The notes beneath the pieces were generated by a model that made no database searches, was not told the DNA's origin, and was given only the letters and a program-made list of their open reading frames with translations. This document shows positions 16,928-23,772 of a stretch of DNA of 64,000 nt, one piece after another (within the stretch, counting starts at the first letter, position 1; each line of letters starts with the position of its first letter). This DNA comes from Bradyrhizobium nanningense (GTDB lineage Bacteria; Pseudomonadota; Alphaproteobacteria; Rhizobiales; Xanthobacteraceae). The stretch is from assembly GCF_004114535.1 (NCBI RefSeq), contig NZ_LBJC01000033.1, positions 248,001 to 312,000 on the forward strand, given 5' to 3'. A program made the translations under genes and the position numbers.

Positions 16928-17364
16928 GGTGCGGCGGGCGGAACCTGGATGACCGAGAAGAACAGGCCGAGCTGCCGGATGGCATTGGCGAAATTCTCGT
17001 AGTTGACGGGCTTGGTGATGTAGACGTTGCAGCCGAGCTCGTAGCAGCGCTTGATTTCCTGGGAATCGTCCGTGGTGGTCAGCACCACCACGGGCGAAGC
17101 CTTCAGATATTTGTTTTCCTTGATCTGCCTCAGGATGTCGATCCCGGTCATGTCGGGCAGGTTGAGGTCGAGCAGGATCAGAAGCGCATTGCCCTTCTGC
17201 ACGAGGCCGCTGCCGTCGGCGCCGAACAGGTGCTGCATCGCATCGGTGCCGTTGGCGAACGAGACGATCTCGTTGTTGACTCCCGAGCGGCGGATGTTGC
17301 GCTCGATCAGGCGGGCGTGGCCCTCGTCGTCCTCGATCATGATGATGGTGACAGGCTGGGTCAT
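16924..17364 (-). CDS. Rcp1-type single-domain response regulator
   Basis: A 146-residue receiver of the Rcp1 subclass that partners CHASE- and phytochrome-type kinases. Acidic residues E11-D12-D13, phosphoacceptor Asp66 in LLILLDLNLPD, and Lys118 in YITKPVNYENF are all present, and the subclass motif DILRQIKENKYLKASPVVVL is clear. No output domain. It overlaps both neighbours by 4 bp, the upstream CHASE3 kinase and the downstream receiver-kinase, and is probably the carrier between them. Confidence 0.92.
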   Translation of the reverse strand: MTQPVTIIMIEDDEGHARLIERNIRRSGVNNEIVSFANGTDAMQHLFGADGSGLVQKGNALLILLDLNLPDMTGIDILRQIKENKYLKASPVVVLTTTDDSQEIKRCYELGCNVYITKPVNYENFANAIRQLGLFFSVIQVPPAAP

Positions 17365-18887
17365 CGATCTCTGTTCCGGTTGCTCACGTTCCAGGCGATC
17401 GGCAGCGTGATCGTGAAGGTGCTGCCCGCGTTCAGTTCCGACGATACCGACATGGTGCCGCCGAGGCGACGCACAAGTGCACGCACATGCGCAAGACCAA
17501 TGCCCTGGCCGGGCTTGTCCTGGGTTCCGGCGCGGCGGAACAGCTCGAATATCCGCTGATGATCTTTCGGATCGATCCCCCGGCCGTTGTCGCTGATCTC
17601 GAAGATAGCGTAACCGAGCTTGGTCCGCCCGCGGATTCTGATCTCTCCGGGCACGCCGCGCTTCAGATATTTGATCGCATTGTCGATCAGGTTGGAGAAG
17701 ATCTGCTCGAGCGCGAGCCGGTCGCTCACGACATTTGGCAGGGGCTCGAGGTGGATCTCGGCCTGTGCCTCGGCCGCCTGGTGCGCCAGCGTCGACACGA
17801 TGGCCTCGATCAGCTCGGTTGTGTCGACCTTGACCGGCTGGAATTCACGCCGGCCCTCGCGGGTGAGGTTGAGGATCGCCGAGATCAGCCGGTCCATCTT
17901 GGCGATCGACGTCTTGATGAAGCCGAGCGCTTCGGAGAAGTCCTCCTGGAGCTGCTTGTCCGGACCTTCGAGCTCGATCTCGCCGGGCCCGGCGGGGGCC
18001 AGCGATGCACCGTCCGCAGGGACACGGGCGAGGCTGCCGATGCGGCGGAAGATGTCGCCGCCGAGCTCATCGAGCTCGCTGGTGAAGCCCATGATGTTGA
18101 CGAGCGGCGAGCGCAGATCGTGGCTGACGATATAGGCAAAGCGCTGGATCTCGTCGTTGGCCTCGCGCAGGTCCGCCGTGCGTTCATCGACGACGGATTC
18201 CAGATTGACGTTGGCATCGCGCAGGCGCGCTTCGGCCTCGTCACGGGCGCGGGCCGAGCGCCGCACCAGCCAAGTCGAGATCATGGCCAGCAGCACGACG
18301 AGTCCGGAGCCGATGCCGGTCATCGATGCAGCGAGGGTCTGACTCTGGTCGGAATTTGCCGTTCGGACCCGGAACAGCCGCTCCTCCTCGCGGATCATCG
18401 CATTGGCCAGGTTGCTGATCGTGGTCGTGGTATTACCAGCCGCGGCCTCGCGGATCAGCGCCGTGGCGTTGTCGGGTTGGCCCTCCTTCACGAACGTCAT
18501 CTCGCGCGAGAACTGGTCGAGCCGGGTCTCGATTGCCGCGCTCAGCTTCTCGATGCTGTCGCGTTGCGCCGGATTGTCACCAATCTGGCGCGTGAGCTTG
18601 TCGAGCGCCGGAATGATCGCCGCGACGGCTTTCTCATGATCCGATTGGAAATCCGGTCCCCGCGTCAGGAGAAAGCCGCGAGCGCTGCTCTCGGCACGAC
18701 GGATCTCGAGCAGCAAGGCGTTGATCTGGCTCTCCGCCTCGATGGTATGGATCACCCATTTGCCGTCTTCCCGCGCCTTGTTGACGAGATAGACCGAGCC
18801 GGCGCTGATCACGGTCAGCACCAGAAGTCCCGCCGCAATCAGCAGGATCTGCCAAAATGCCCGCCGTCGTTGGGCCTTGGCCGTCAC
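17361..18887 (-). CDS. CHASE3 sensor histidine kinase
   Basis: A 508-residue membrane kinase: helix 1 (about 12-34), CHASE3 sensor (about 37-180), helix 2 (about 188-207), a coiled coil, HisKA with His256 in AYIVSHDLRSPL, and HATPase_c with N-box around 400-405 (NLIDNAIKYL), DNGRGID and GQGIGLAHVRAL. The DHp domain carries an unusual insertion of about 40 residues (about 275-320, including GSLARVPADGASLAP) between its two helices. This is the Cph1-like kinase type whose partner is an Rcp1 receiver, and such a gene follows with a 4-bp overlap. Expression is likely stress-dependent, from the EcfG promoter 67-91 bp upstream. Confidence 0.92.
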   Translation of the reverse strand: MTAKAQRRRAFWQILLIAAGLLVLTVISAGSVYLVNKAREDGKWVIHTIEAESQINALLLEIRRAESSARGFLLTRGPDFQSDHEKAVAAIIPALDKLTRQIGDNPAQRDSIEKLSAAIETRLDQFSREMTFVKEGQPDNATALIREAAAGNTTTTISNLANAMIREEERLFRVRTANSDQSQTLAASMTGIGSGLVVLLAMISTWLVRRSARARDEAEARLRDANVNLESVVDERTADLREANDEIQRFAYIVSHDLRSPLVNIMGFTSELDELGGDIFRRIGSLARVPADGASLAPAGPGEIELEGPDKQLQEDFSEALGFIKTSIAKMDRLISAILNLTREGRREFQPVKVDTTELIEAIVSTLAHQAAEAQAEIHLEPLPNVVSDRLALEQIFSNLIDNAIKYLKRGVPGEIRIRGRTKLGYAIFEISDNGRGIDPKDHQRIFELFRRAGTQDKPGQGIGLAHVRALVRRLGGTMSVSSELNAGSTFTITLPIAWNVSNRNRDR

Positions 18888-18953
18888 GACGGCCTCGCTT
18901 TGTCACATCTAACGGAAGTCAAAAGGCCCCCTTGGAACTATCCCCGCGTCCAG

Positions 18954-18978
18954 AACGCAATGGGGCCCAAAGGGTTCC
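18954..18978 (-). promoter_or_regulatory. EcfG (general stress sigma) promoter of the kinase-receiver operon
   Basis: On the minus strand GGAAC (18978-18974), exactly 16 nt, then CGTT (18957-18954): a perfect match to the alphaproteobacterial EcfG consensus. It lies between accC and the kinase gene and points to the kinase, giving a leader of about 60 nt. Confidence 0.75.
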
Positions 18979-18992
18979 ACGGCCAAGTGGAT

Positions 18993-20351
18993 TTATCGCG
19001 GGGCAGGCTCCATCTTGCCGGCTAAGTACTGTTCCAGCCAGTGGATATGGTAGTCGCCGTTGATGATATCGTCCTCGCGCACCAAGGCGCGGAACAGCGG
19101 AAGCGTGGTCTCGATGCCTTCCACCACCATCTCGTCCAGCGCCCGGCGGAGCCGCATCAGGCATTCGGCGCGGGTCTTGCCGTGCACAATCAGCTTGCCG
19201 ACCAGGGAATCGTAATAGGGCGGGATCGTGTAGCCCTGATAGACGGCGGAATCGATGCGCACCCCGAGTCCACCGGGCGGATGGTATTGCAGTATGCGGC
19301 CGGGCGAGGGGCGGAAGGTCTGGGGATTCTCGGCGTTGATGCGGCACTCGATCGCGTGGCCGATGACCTGGATCTCCTCCTGCTTGGCCGGCAGGTCACC
19401 GCCGGCGGCGATGCGGATCTGCTCCAGCACGAGGTCGATGTCGGTAATGCTCTCGGTGACGGGGTGTTCGACCTGGATGCGGGTGTTCATCTCGATGAAG
19501 TAGAATTCGCCGTCCTCGAACAGGAATTCGATGGTGCCGACGCCGAGATATTTCATCTCGCGCATCGCCTTCGCGCAGGTCTCGCCGATCTTGGCCCGCG
19601 CGGCTGCGGCGAGCACGGGCGAGGGACCTTCCTCCCAGACCTTCTGGTGGCGGCGTTGCAGCGAGCAGTCGCGCTCGCCGAGATGGATCGCGCCGCCGCG
19701 GCCGTCGCCGAGAATCTGGATTTCGATGTGGCGCGGCTTCTGGAGGTATTTTTCCAGATAGACGGAGGCATCGCCAAAGGCGGATTTGGCCTCGTTGGCC
19801 GCCGTCGACAGCGCCAACTGGAGATCCGCCTCGCTGTGGGCGACCTTCATGCCGCGGCCGCCGCCGCCGGCCGCCGCCTTCACCAGCACGGGAAAGCCGA
19901 TCTTCCTTGCGATTGCCAGGGCATCGTCGTCGGGGCCGACCGCGCCGTCGGAGCCGGGCACCACGGGGATGCCGAGCTTCTTGGCGGTCTTCTTGGCTTC
20001 GATCTTGTCGCCCATCAGGCGGATGTGCTCGGCCTTGGGGCCGATGAAATGCAGATTGTGCTCGGACAGGATTTCCGCGAAGCGCGCATTCTCCGACAGG
20101 AAGCCGTAGCCGGGGTGCACGGCGTCGGCGCCGGTGATCTCACAGGCCGCGAGCAGCGCGGGCACGTTGAGATAGCTGTCCTTGGACGCCGGCGGTCCGA
20201 TGCAAACGCTCTCGTCCGACAGGCGCACATGCATGGCGTCGGCGTCAGCCGTGGAGTGCACGGCGACGGTGGCGATCCCGAGCTCCTTGCACGCTCTGAG
20301 GATGCGAAGGGCGATCTCGCCGCGATTGGCTATGAGGATCTTGTCGAACAT
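18993..20351 (-). CDS. accC: Acetyl-CoA carboxylase, biotin carboxylase subunit
   Basis: A 452-residue ATP-grasp enzyme that carboxylates the biotin on AccB using bicarbonate and ATP, the first half of malonyl-CoA synthesis. The N-terminal domain begins MFDKILIANRGEIALRILRA; the glycine-rich ATP loop KAAAGGGGRGMK, the ERDCSLQRRHQKVWEEGPSP block, the catalytic region FYFIEMNTRIQVEHPVTE and the C-terminal domain ECRINAENPQTFRPSPGRI are all present. GAGG lies 4 nt before the ATG. It is cotranscribed with accB, separated by an 81-bp spacer that holds an imperfect inverted repeat. Confidence 0.98.
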   Translation of the reverse strand: MFDKILIANRGEIALRILRACKELGIATVAVHSTADADAMHVRLSDESVCIGPPASKDSYLNVPALLAACEITGADAVHPGYGFLSENARFAEILSEHNLHFIGPKAEHIRLMGDKIEAKKTAKKLGIPVVPGSDGAVGPDDDALAIARKIGFPVLVKAAAGGGGRGMKVAHSEADLQLALSTAANEAKSAFGDASVYLEKYLQKPRHIEIQILGDGRGGAIHLGERDCSLQRRHQKVWEEGPSPVLAAAARAKIGETCAKAMREMKYLGVGTIEFLFEDGEFYFIEMNTRIQVEHPVTESITDIDLVLEQIRIAAGGDLPAKQEEIQVIGHAIECRINAENPQTFRPSPGRILQYHPPGGLGVRIDSAVYQGYTIPPYYDSLVGKLIVHGKTRAECLMRLRRALDEMVVEGIETTLPLFRALVREDDIINGDYHIHWLEQYLAGKMEPAPR

Positions 20352-20366
20352 GGTGCCTCGGGGGGC

Positions 20367-20438
20367 GAGTGGGGAATAACGAATGGCGAATGGAGAAGAG
20401 TAACTATTCGCTACCCGCTATTCGCCAATCCCTCACTC
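20367..20438. repeat. Imperfect inverted repeat between accB and accC
   Basis: GAGTGGGGAATAACGAATGG on one arm (from 20367) is matched by GAGTGAGGGATTGGCGAATA read from the other strand (from 20438 leftward). The core is built of repeated CGAAT/ATTCG words. It starts at the accB stop codon and ends just before the accC Shine-Dalgarno. It looks like a dispersed palindromic element and may form a stable mRNA hairpin. Confidence 0.6.
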
Positions 20439-20915
20439 AATGATGACGAGCGGCTCACCGTACTCGACCGGCTGGCCGTCCTCGACCAAGATCTGCGTCA
20501 CCGTGCCGGCGCGCGGCGAGGGGATCTGGTTCATGGTCTTCATGGCTTCGATGATCAGCAGCGTCTGTCCGACCGAGACCTTGGCTCCGACTTCGATGAA
20601 CGGCTTGGCGCCGGGCTCCGGCGCCCAATAGGCGGTGCCGACCATCGGCGAGCTGACCGCGCCAGGATGCTTCGACAGGTCGGGCCCGGCCGCTGCGGCG
20701 GGGGCGACCGGCAGGGCGGCGGGAGTAGCGGCCATCGGCATCGGCATGGTCGCAGCAACGCTGATATTGCGGGCGACGCGCAGGCGCAGGCCCGCACGTT
20801 CGATCTCGATCTCGCTGAGACTGGTCTCATCGAGCAGCAAAGCGAGCTCGCGGACGAGCGCGGAATCCTCGCTGGAAAACTTTGCGGCTGCTTTGTCGTC
20901 TGGCTGGCGCGCCAT
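20433..20915 (-). CDS. accB: Acetyl-CoA carboxylase, biotin carboxyl carrier protein
   Basis: A 160-residue carrier. The N-terminal helical region (LVRELALLLDETSLSEIEIE) is followed by an Ala/Pro-rich linker (about 53-85) and the biotinyl domain (about 86-160) with biotin attached to Lys126 in IIEAMKTMNQI. The domain also contains the thumb-type segment AVSSPMVGTAYWAPEPGAK. Gene order aroQ-accB-accC is the common bacterial arrangement. The ATG at 20915 lacks an obvious Shine-Dalgarno, so coupling to aroQ, 36 bp upstream, is possible. Confidence 0.97.
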   Translation of the reverse strand: MARQPDDKAAAKFSSEDSALVRELALLLDETSLSEIEIERAGLRLRVARNISVAATMPMPMAATPAALPVAPAAAAGPDLSKHPGAVSSPMVGTAYWAPEPGAKPFIEVGAKVSVGQTLLIIEAMKTMNQIPSPRAGTVTQILVEDGQPVEYGEPLVIIE

Positions 20916-20951
20916 GTTGTTTGATCCGAATGTTCTGTTTGATGAGGAGAT

Positions 20952-21419
20952 TCAGGCTTTGGGCTTGATGGCAAGCTTGGCGGCAAGGCCCTGGATGGCG
21001 AGGCGGTAGCCCTCGATGCCGAAACCGCAGAGCGAGGCGAAGGCCGCGCGTGCGGTGTAGGAGTGGTGACGAAAGCTCTCGCGGGCGTGGATGTTGGTCA
21101 CATGCACCTCGACCGTCGGGATCTGAACCGCAAGCAGCGCGTCGTGCAGCGCGATCGAAGTGTGCGAATAGCCGCCGGCATTGATGATGATGCCCTTCAT
21201 CTTGCGGCGATGCGCCTCGTGGATGAAGTCGATCAGCTCGCCCTCGCGGTTGGACTGCCGGCAATCGGCCCTGAGACCGAAGGTCGCCGCGGTCTCCCGG
21301 CACAGCGCCTCGACGTCGGCCAAGGTCGCATGGCCATACTTCTCCGGCTCGCGCGTCCCCAACATGTTGAGGTTCGGCCCGTTCAGGACGAGGATCGTGT
21401 CGGTTGCTGGTTCGGCCAT
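20952..21419 (-). CDS. aroQ: 3-Dehydroquinate dehydratase, type II
   Basis: A 155-residue enzyme of the shikimate pathway that dehydrates 3-dehydroquinate to 3-dehydroshikimate; active as a dodecamer. Type II signatures: LVLNGPNLNMLGTREPEKYG with the catalytic tyrosine, CRQSNREGELIDFIHEA, IIINAGGYSHTSIALHDAL, and VEVHVTNIHARESFRHHS with the catalytic histidine. Residue count and start fit the family; the N-terminal extension before ILVLNGPN is short. First gene of the aroQ-accB-accC operon. Confidence 0.98.
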   Translation of the reverse strand: MAEPATDTILVLNGPNLNMLGTREPEKYGHATLADVEALCRETAATFGLRADCRQSNREGELIDFIHEAHRRKMKGIIINAGGYSHTSIALHDALLAVQIPTVEVHVTNIHARESFRHHSYTARAAFASLCGFGIEGYRLAIQGLAAKLAIKPKA

Positions 21420-21454
21420 TCCAATCCCGCAAAGAGGTGCTTCGGGTGGGCGGG

Positions 21455-21483
21455 GTTATAGGTAACAAAGCGCGTGAGGGGAA
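21455..21483 (-). promoter_or_regulatory. Possible promoter of aroQ-accB-accC
   Basis: On the minus strand TATAAC (21460-21455) has TTCCCC (21483-21478) 17 nt upstream; the -10 is good and the -35 poor. It would give a leader of about 30 nt. Confidence 0.3.
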
Positions 21484-21600
21484 GCCTTGAAGGCCTCAGG
21501 GGCGGGTTCAAGGACCTCATCCAGTGCGCAAAAACCTGTGTGGAAACCACGGAAATTGCTTGTTAACCAGTCCGAAACATGGCTGCCGGCCAACCGCAAA

Positions 21601-21624
21601 GGGGCGGGCATTGCTGCCCGCCCC
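21601..21624 (-). terminator. Terminator of the DUF1236 gene
   Basis: Perfect 10-bp stem GGGGCGGGCA/TGCCCGCCCC with a 4-nt loop, followed on the minus strand by a short T run. It lies 22 bp after the stop codon. Confidence 0.7.
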
Positions 21625-21646
21625 TGAGTTTGCCGATCTCGCGGCC

Positions 21647-22546
21647 TTAAACGTTCAGGACAGCCACGATTTCGTAGGTGTCCGGATTGATGATCACGAT
21701 CTCTTCCTTGACCAGGACGTACTTGTACGTGCGCCACTCCGGATAGATCGTCACGACCCGCGACGGCAGGGCATGCAGCTCGATGCCCTCACGCGGAATG
21801 CGGGTGCCGACCGAAATCGAGAAGTTCACGTTGGTCACAGGCCGCACGTGCTCCTCTCGGATCACGGACGTGATCTGGGTCCGCTGCTCGGTCGAGAGCT
21901 TTGCGGCCGCGCCGGCCTGGCCGACCGTGGTCGAGGACGAGGTGCTACCCTGCGCGTTCTGGGTGCTGCTCGTGCCGGTCTGGCCCTGGGCGTTCTGGTT
22001 GGTGCTCGTCCCGGTCTGGCCCTGAGCGTTCTTGTTGGTGCTCGTGCCGGTGCTCTTCTGGTTCTCGGCGTTGTTGGTCGAGGTGCCGCTCTTGCTGCCC
22101 TCAGCCTTCATGTCCTTCTGGTCCTTCGCGCCGGACTTGCTGGTGTCCTGGCTCATGCTCTTGGACTTGTCCTGCTGGGACTTGTCCATCTGACCCTGCG
22201 CGCGTTCGTCGGTGCGCTGGCCCTTGGTCGCACCAGCCTTGTCCTCGGCCGCGTTCTTGTTCATTGCGCCGCCCGAGTGCTCGTCCTTCATCGCGCCTGA
22301 CTTGTCTTCGGACGCCCGATCGGACTTCATGCTGCTGGAGCCGCCGGCCTGGCCAACGGTGCCCTTCTCATGGCTCATGGAATCGCGGCCCATCGAGCCG
22401 CGCTCGGAGGCGCCGCCCGACTGCTGCGAATGCTGCATCTGCTGCGAGCCGGCGCCGCTGTCGCGGCCCTTGTCTTGTGCGTTCGCCAGACCGGCGCCCG
22501 CGACGAGGGCGATTGCGGCGACCGAGATCATAAAGCGGTTCAACAT
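21647..22546 (-). CDS. DUF1236 domain-containing secreted protein
   Basis: A 299-residue exported protein. The signal peptide is clear (MLNRFMISVAAIALVAGAG, cleavage near LANAQ). Residues about 25-200 are low complexity, rich in Ser, Lys, Gly, Gln and Asp, with repeats such as TSTNKNAQGQTG / TSTNQNAQGQTG / TSSTQNAQGST. The C-terminal DUF1236 region (about 215-299) contains TQITSVIREEHVRPVTNVNF, VGTRIPREGIELHALP and EWRTYKYVLVKEEIVIINPD. Function unknown; the domain is frequent in Bradyrhizobiaceae stress-inducible proteins. A perfect EcfG promoter precedes the gene and a terminator follows. Confidence 0.88.
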   Translation of the reverse strand: MLNRFMISVAAIALVAGAGLANAQDKGRDSGAGSQQMQHSQQSGGASERGSMGRDSMSHEKGTVGQAGGSSSMKSDRASEDKSGAMKDEHSGGAMNKNAAEDKAGATKGQRTDERAQGQMDKSQQDKSKSMSQDTSKSGAKDQKDMKAEGSKSGTSTNNAENQKSTGTSTNKNAQGQTGTSTNQNAQGQTGTSSTQNAQGSTSSSTTVGQAGAAAKLSTEQRTQITSVIREEHVRPVTNVNFSISVGTRIPREGIELHALPSRVVTIYPEWRTYKYVLVKEEIVIINPDTYEIVAVLNV

Positions 22547-22590
22547 CGAATTCTCCTCACGTGTTTCTTTGCGTCATTGCCCGCGCCGAC

Positions 22591-22615
22591 AACGAAAGGA
22601 GATTTGAGTTGTTCC
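22591..22615 (-). promoter_or_regulatory. EcfG promoter of the DUF1236 gene
   Basis: On the minus strand GGAAC (22615-22611), 16 nt, CGTT (22594-22591), a perfect consensus match, about 45 nt from the ATG at 22546. Confidence 0.75.
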
Positions 22616-22715
22616 TGAACATGCGCGGTTCCGCGGCTTTTGTTTGTTAAACGCAAGATGAATGCGCGCGTCGGATTTGTGCCGGGTTTCGTGCAAGGTT
22701 TTCGTTCCACGAAAA

Positions 22716-22737
22716 AGGCCGGCTTTTCAGCCGGCCT
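22716..22737 (-). terminator. Terminator of the DsbA-like gene
   Basis: Perfect stem AGGCCGGCT/AGCCGGCCT with a 4-nt loop, followed on the minus strand by TTTTT. Confidence 0.8.
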
Positions 22738-22774
22738 CAACGCATGCGTGAGTTGTAAAATCCCTGATCAGCAG

Positions 22775-22817
22775 GTCGCCTTTTTGAACCAGTCGCCTTT
22801 TTCAACAAGTCGCCTTG
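22775..22817. repeat. 17-bp tandem repeat at the 3' end of the DsbA-like gene
   Basis: GTCGCCTTTTTGAACCA (22775-22791), GTCGCCTTTTTCAACAA (22792-22808), and a partial third copy starting GTCGCCTTG. The stop codon of the gene lies in the last copy (minus-strand first). Because the period is not a multiple of three, each copy reads in a different frame. Confidence 0.8.
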
Positions 22818-23575
22818 CCGCAGCGGGCAATGCCGATCTTCTCCCGGAGGCCTTCGACGCCGACGGCGCCGACCACGATCTGCTTGCCGATCACATAGCT
22901 CGGCGTGCCGTTCATGCCCATCGCTTCGGCGAGCTTGAAGTTCTCCTCGATGGTGGCGCGCACCTCGGCGCTGGCGATGTCCTTCTCGATCTTCGCGGTG
23001 TCGAGGCCGGCTTCCTTGGCCGCTTGAAGCGCGCGCGCCTTGTCGGCGGCGCCGCGGCCACCCAGCAGCTTCTGATGGAAGTCGAGATATTTCTTGCCGG
23101 TAGGATCCTGCATGCGCACGGCGACCGCGACCTGCGCCGCTTCGACCGAGCCCTGGCTTAGCACCGGAAACTCCTTCAGCACGACCTTCAGCTTCGGATC
23201 GCTCTTCATGAGGCTGAGCATGTCGTCCATCGCGCGCTTGCAGTAGCCGCAATTGTAGTCGAAGAACTCGACGAAGGTGACGTCGCCCTCCTTGTTGCCG
23301 AGCACGACCTGATGCGGCGAGTTGAAGATCGCATCGGTGTTTTGCGCAACGCTGGCCTCATGCTTCTGCGCTTCAGCCGCGGCCTGGCGCTTGCTGAGCT
23401 CGGCCATGGCTTCCTCGAGCACCTCGGGATGGCTGACGAGGTAGTTCTTGATGATCGTCTCGATGTCGGTGCGCTGGGTATCGGAGAAGCTGTCGGCCGA
23501 CGCAGGCACGGCTGCGCCGAACATGGCGAGCGCAAACAACGCAGGAGCAAGCAGGCGCAGCGAAGGCATAGGCAA
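22802..23575 (-). CDS. DsbA/Com1-family thioredoxin-fold protein
   Basis: A 257-residue periplasmic thiol oxidoreductase. Signal peptide MPMPSLRLLAPALFALAMFG with cleavage near ASAD; an N-terminal helical extension (about 30-85, IETIIKNYLVSHPEVLEEAM) as in Com1/ScsC-type proteins; and a thioredoxin fold with the active site Cys109-Gly-Tyr-Cys112 in FFDYNCGYCKRA and the cis-Pro loop NGTPSYVIG. The C-terminus carries two more cysteines (ARCGKATC). The gene ends inside a 17-bp tandem repeat, so the C-terminal residues may have been altered by repeat slippage. Likely role: disulfide formation or isomerisation of envelope proteins. Confidence 0.9.
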   Translation of the reverse strand: MPMPSLRLLAPALFALAMFGAAVPASADSFSDTQRTDIETIIKNYLVSHPEVLEEAMAELSKRQAAAEAQKHEASVAQNTDAIFNSPHQVVLGNKEGDVTFVEFFDYNCGYCKRAMDDMLSLMKSDPKLKVVLKEFPVLSQGSVEAAQVAVAVRMQDPTGKKYLDFHQKLLGGRGAADKARALQAAKEAGLDTAKIEKDIASAEVRATIEENFKLAEAMGMNGTPSYVIGKQIVVGAVGVEGLREKIGIARCGKATC

Positions 23576-23725
23576 ATCCTCTTATCCAAAGCAGGTTTCG
23601 AATACGTCCCGGCGGACTCAAAGCTCGGTGTCGTGACGTCGTGGTGTCAGGCGTCGTTCTTGTTTTTTCGCTAAAGTGCGATGAGATTCCATTGAATCAT
23701 CGGCGCACTCGAGGTCTTCGTTTAA

Positions 23726-23772
23726 AGCATGATCTTATCGGAGAACCGCTTCGCACTTTTCCGGATCATGCT
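23726..23772. repeat. Palindromic intergenic repeat (REP-like)
   Basis: AGCATGATC (23726-23734) and GATCATGCT (23764-23772) flank a TTATCGGAGAACCGCTTCGC core and a TTTTCC stretch. I recognise this as a palindromic element dispersed in Bradyrhizobium and Rhodopseudomonas genomes. It directly abuts the stop of the M48 protease gene and may act as its terminator. Confidence 0.65.

Noticed and set aside
19041..20924. 627-codon frame antisense to accC-accB
   Set aside because: Spans two certain genes and their spacer; no family resemblance.
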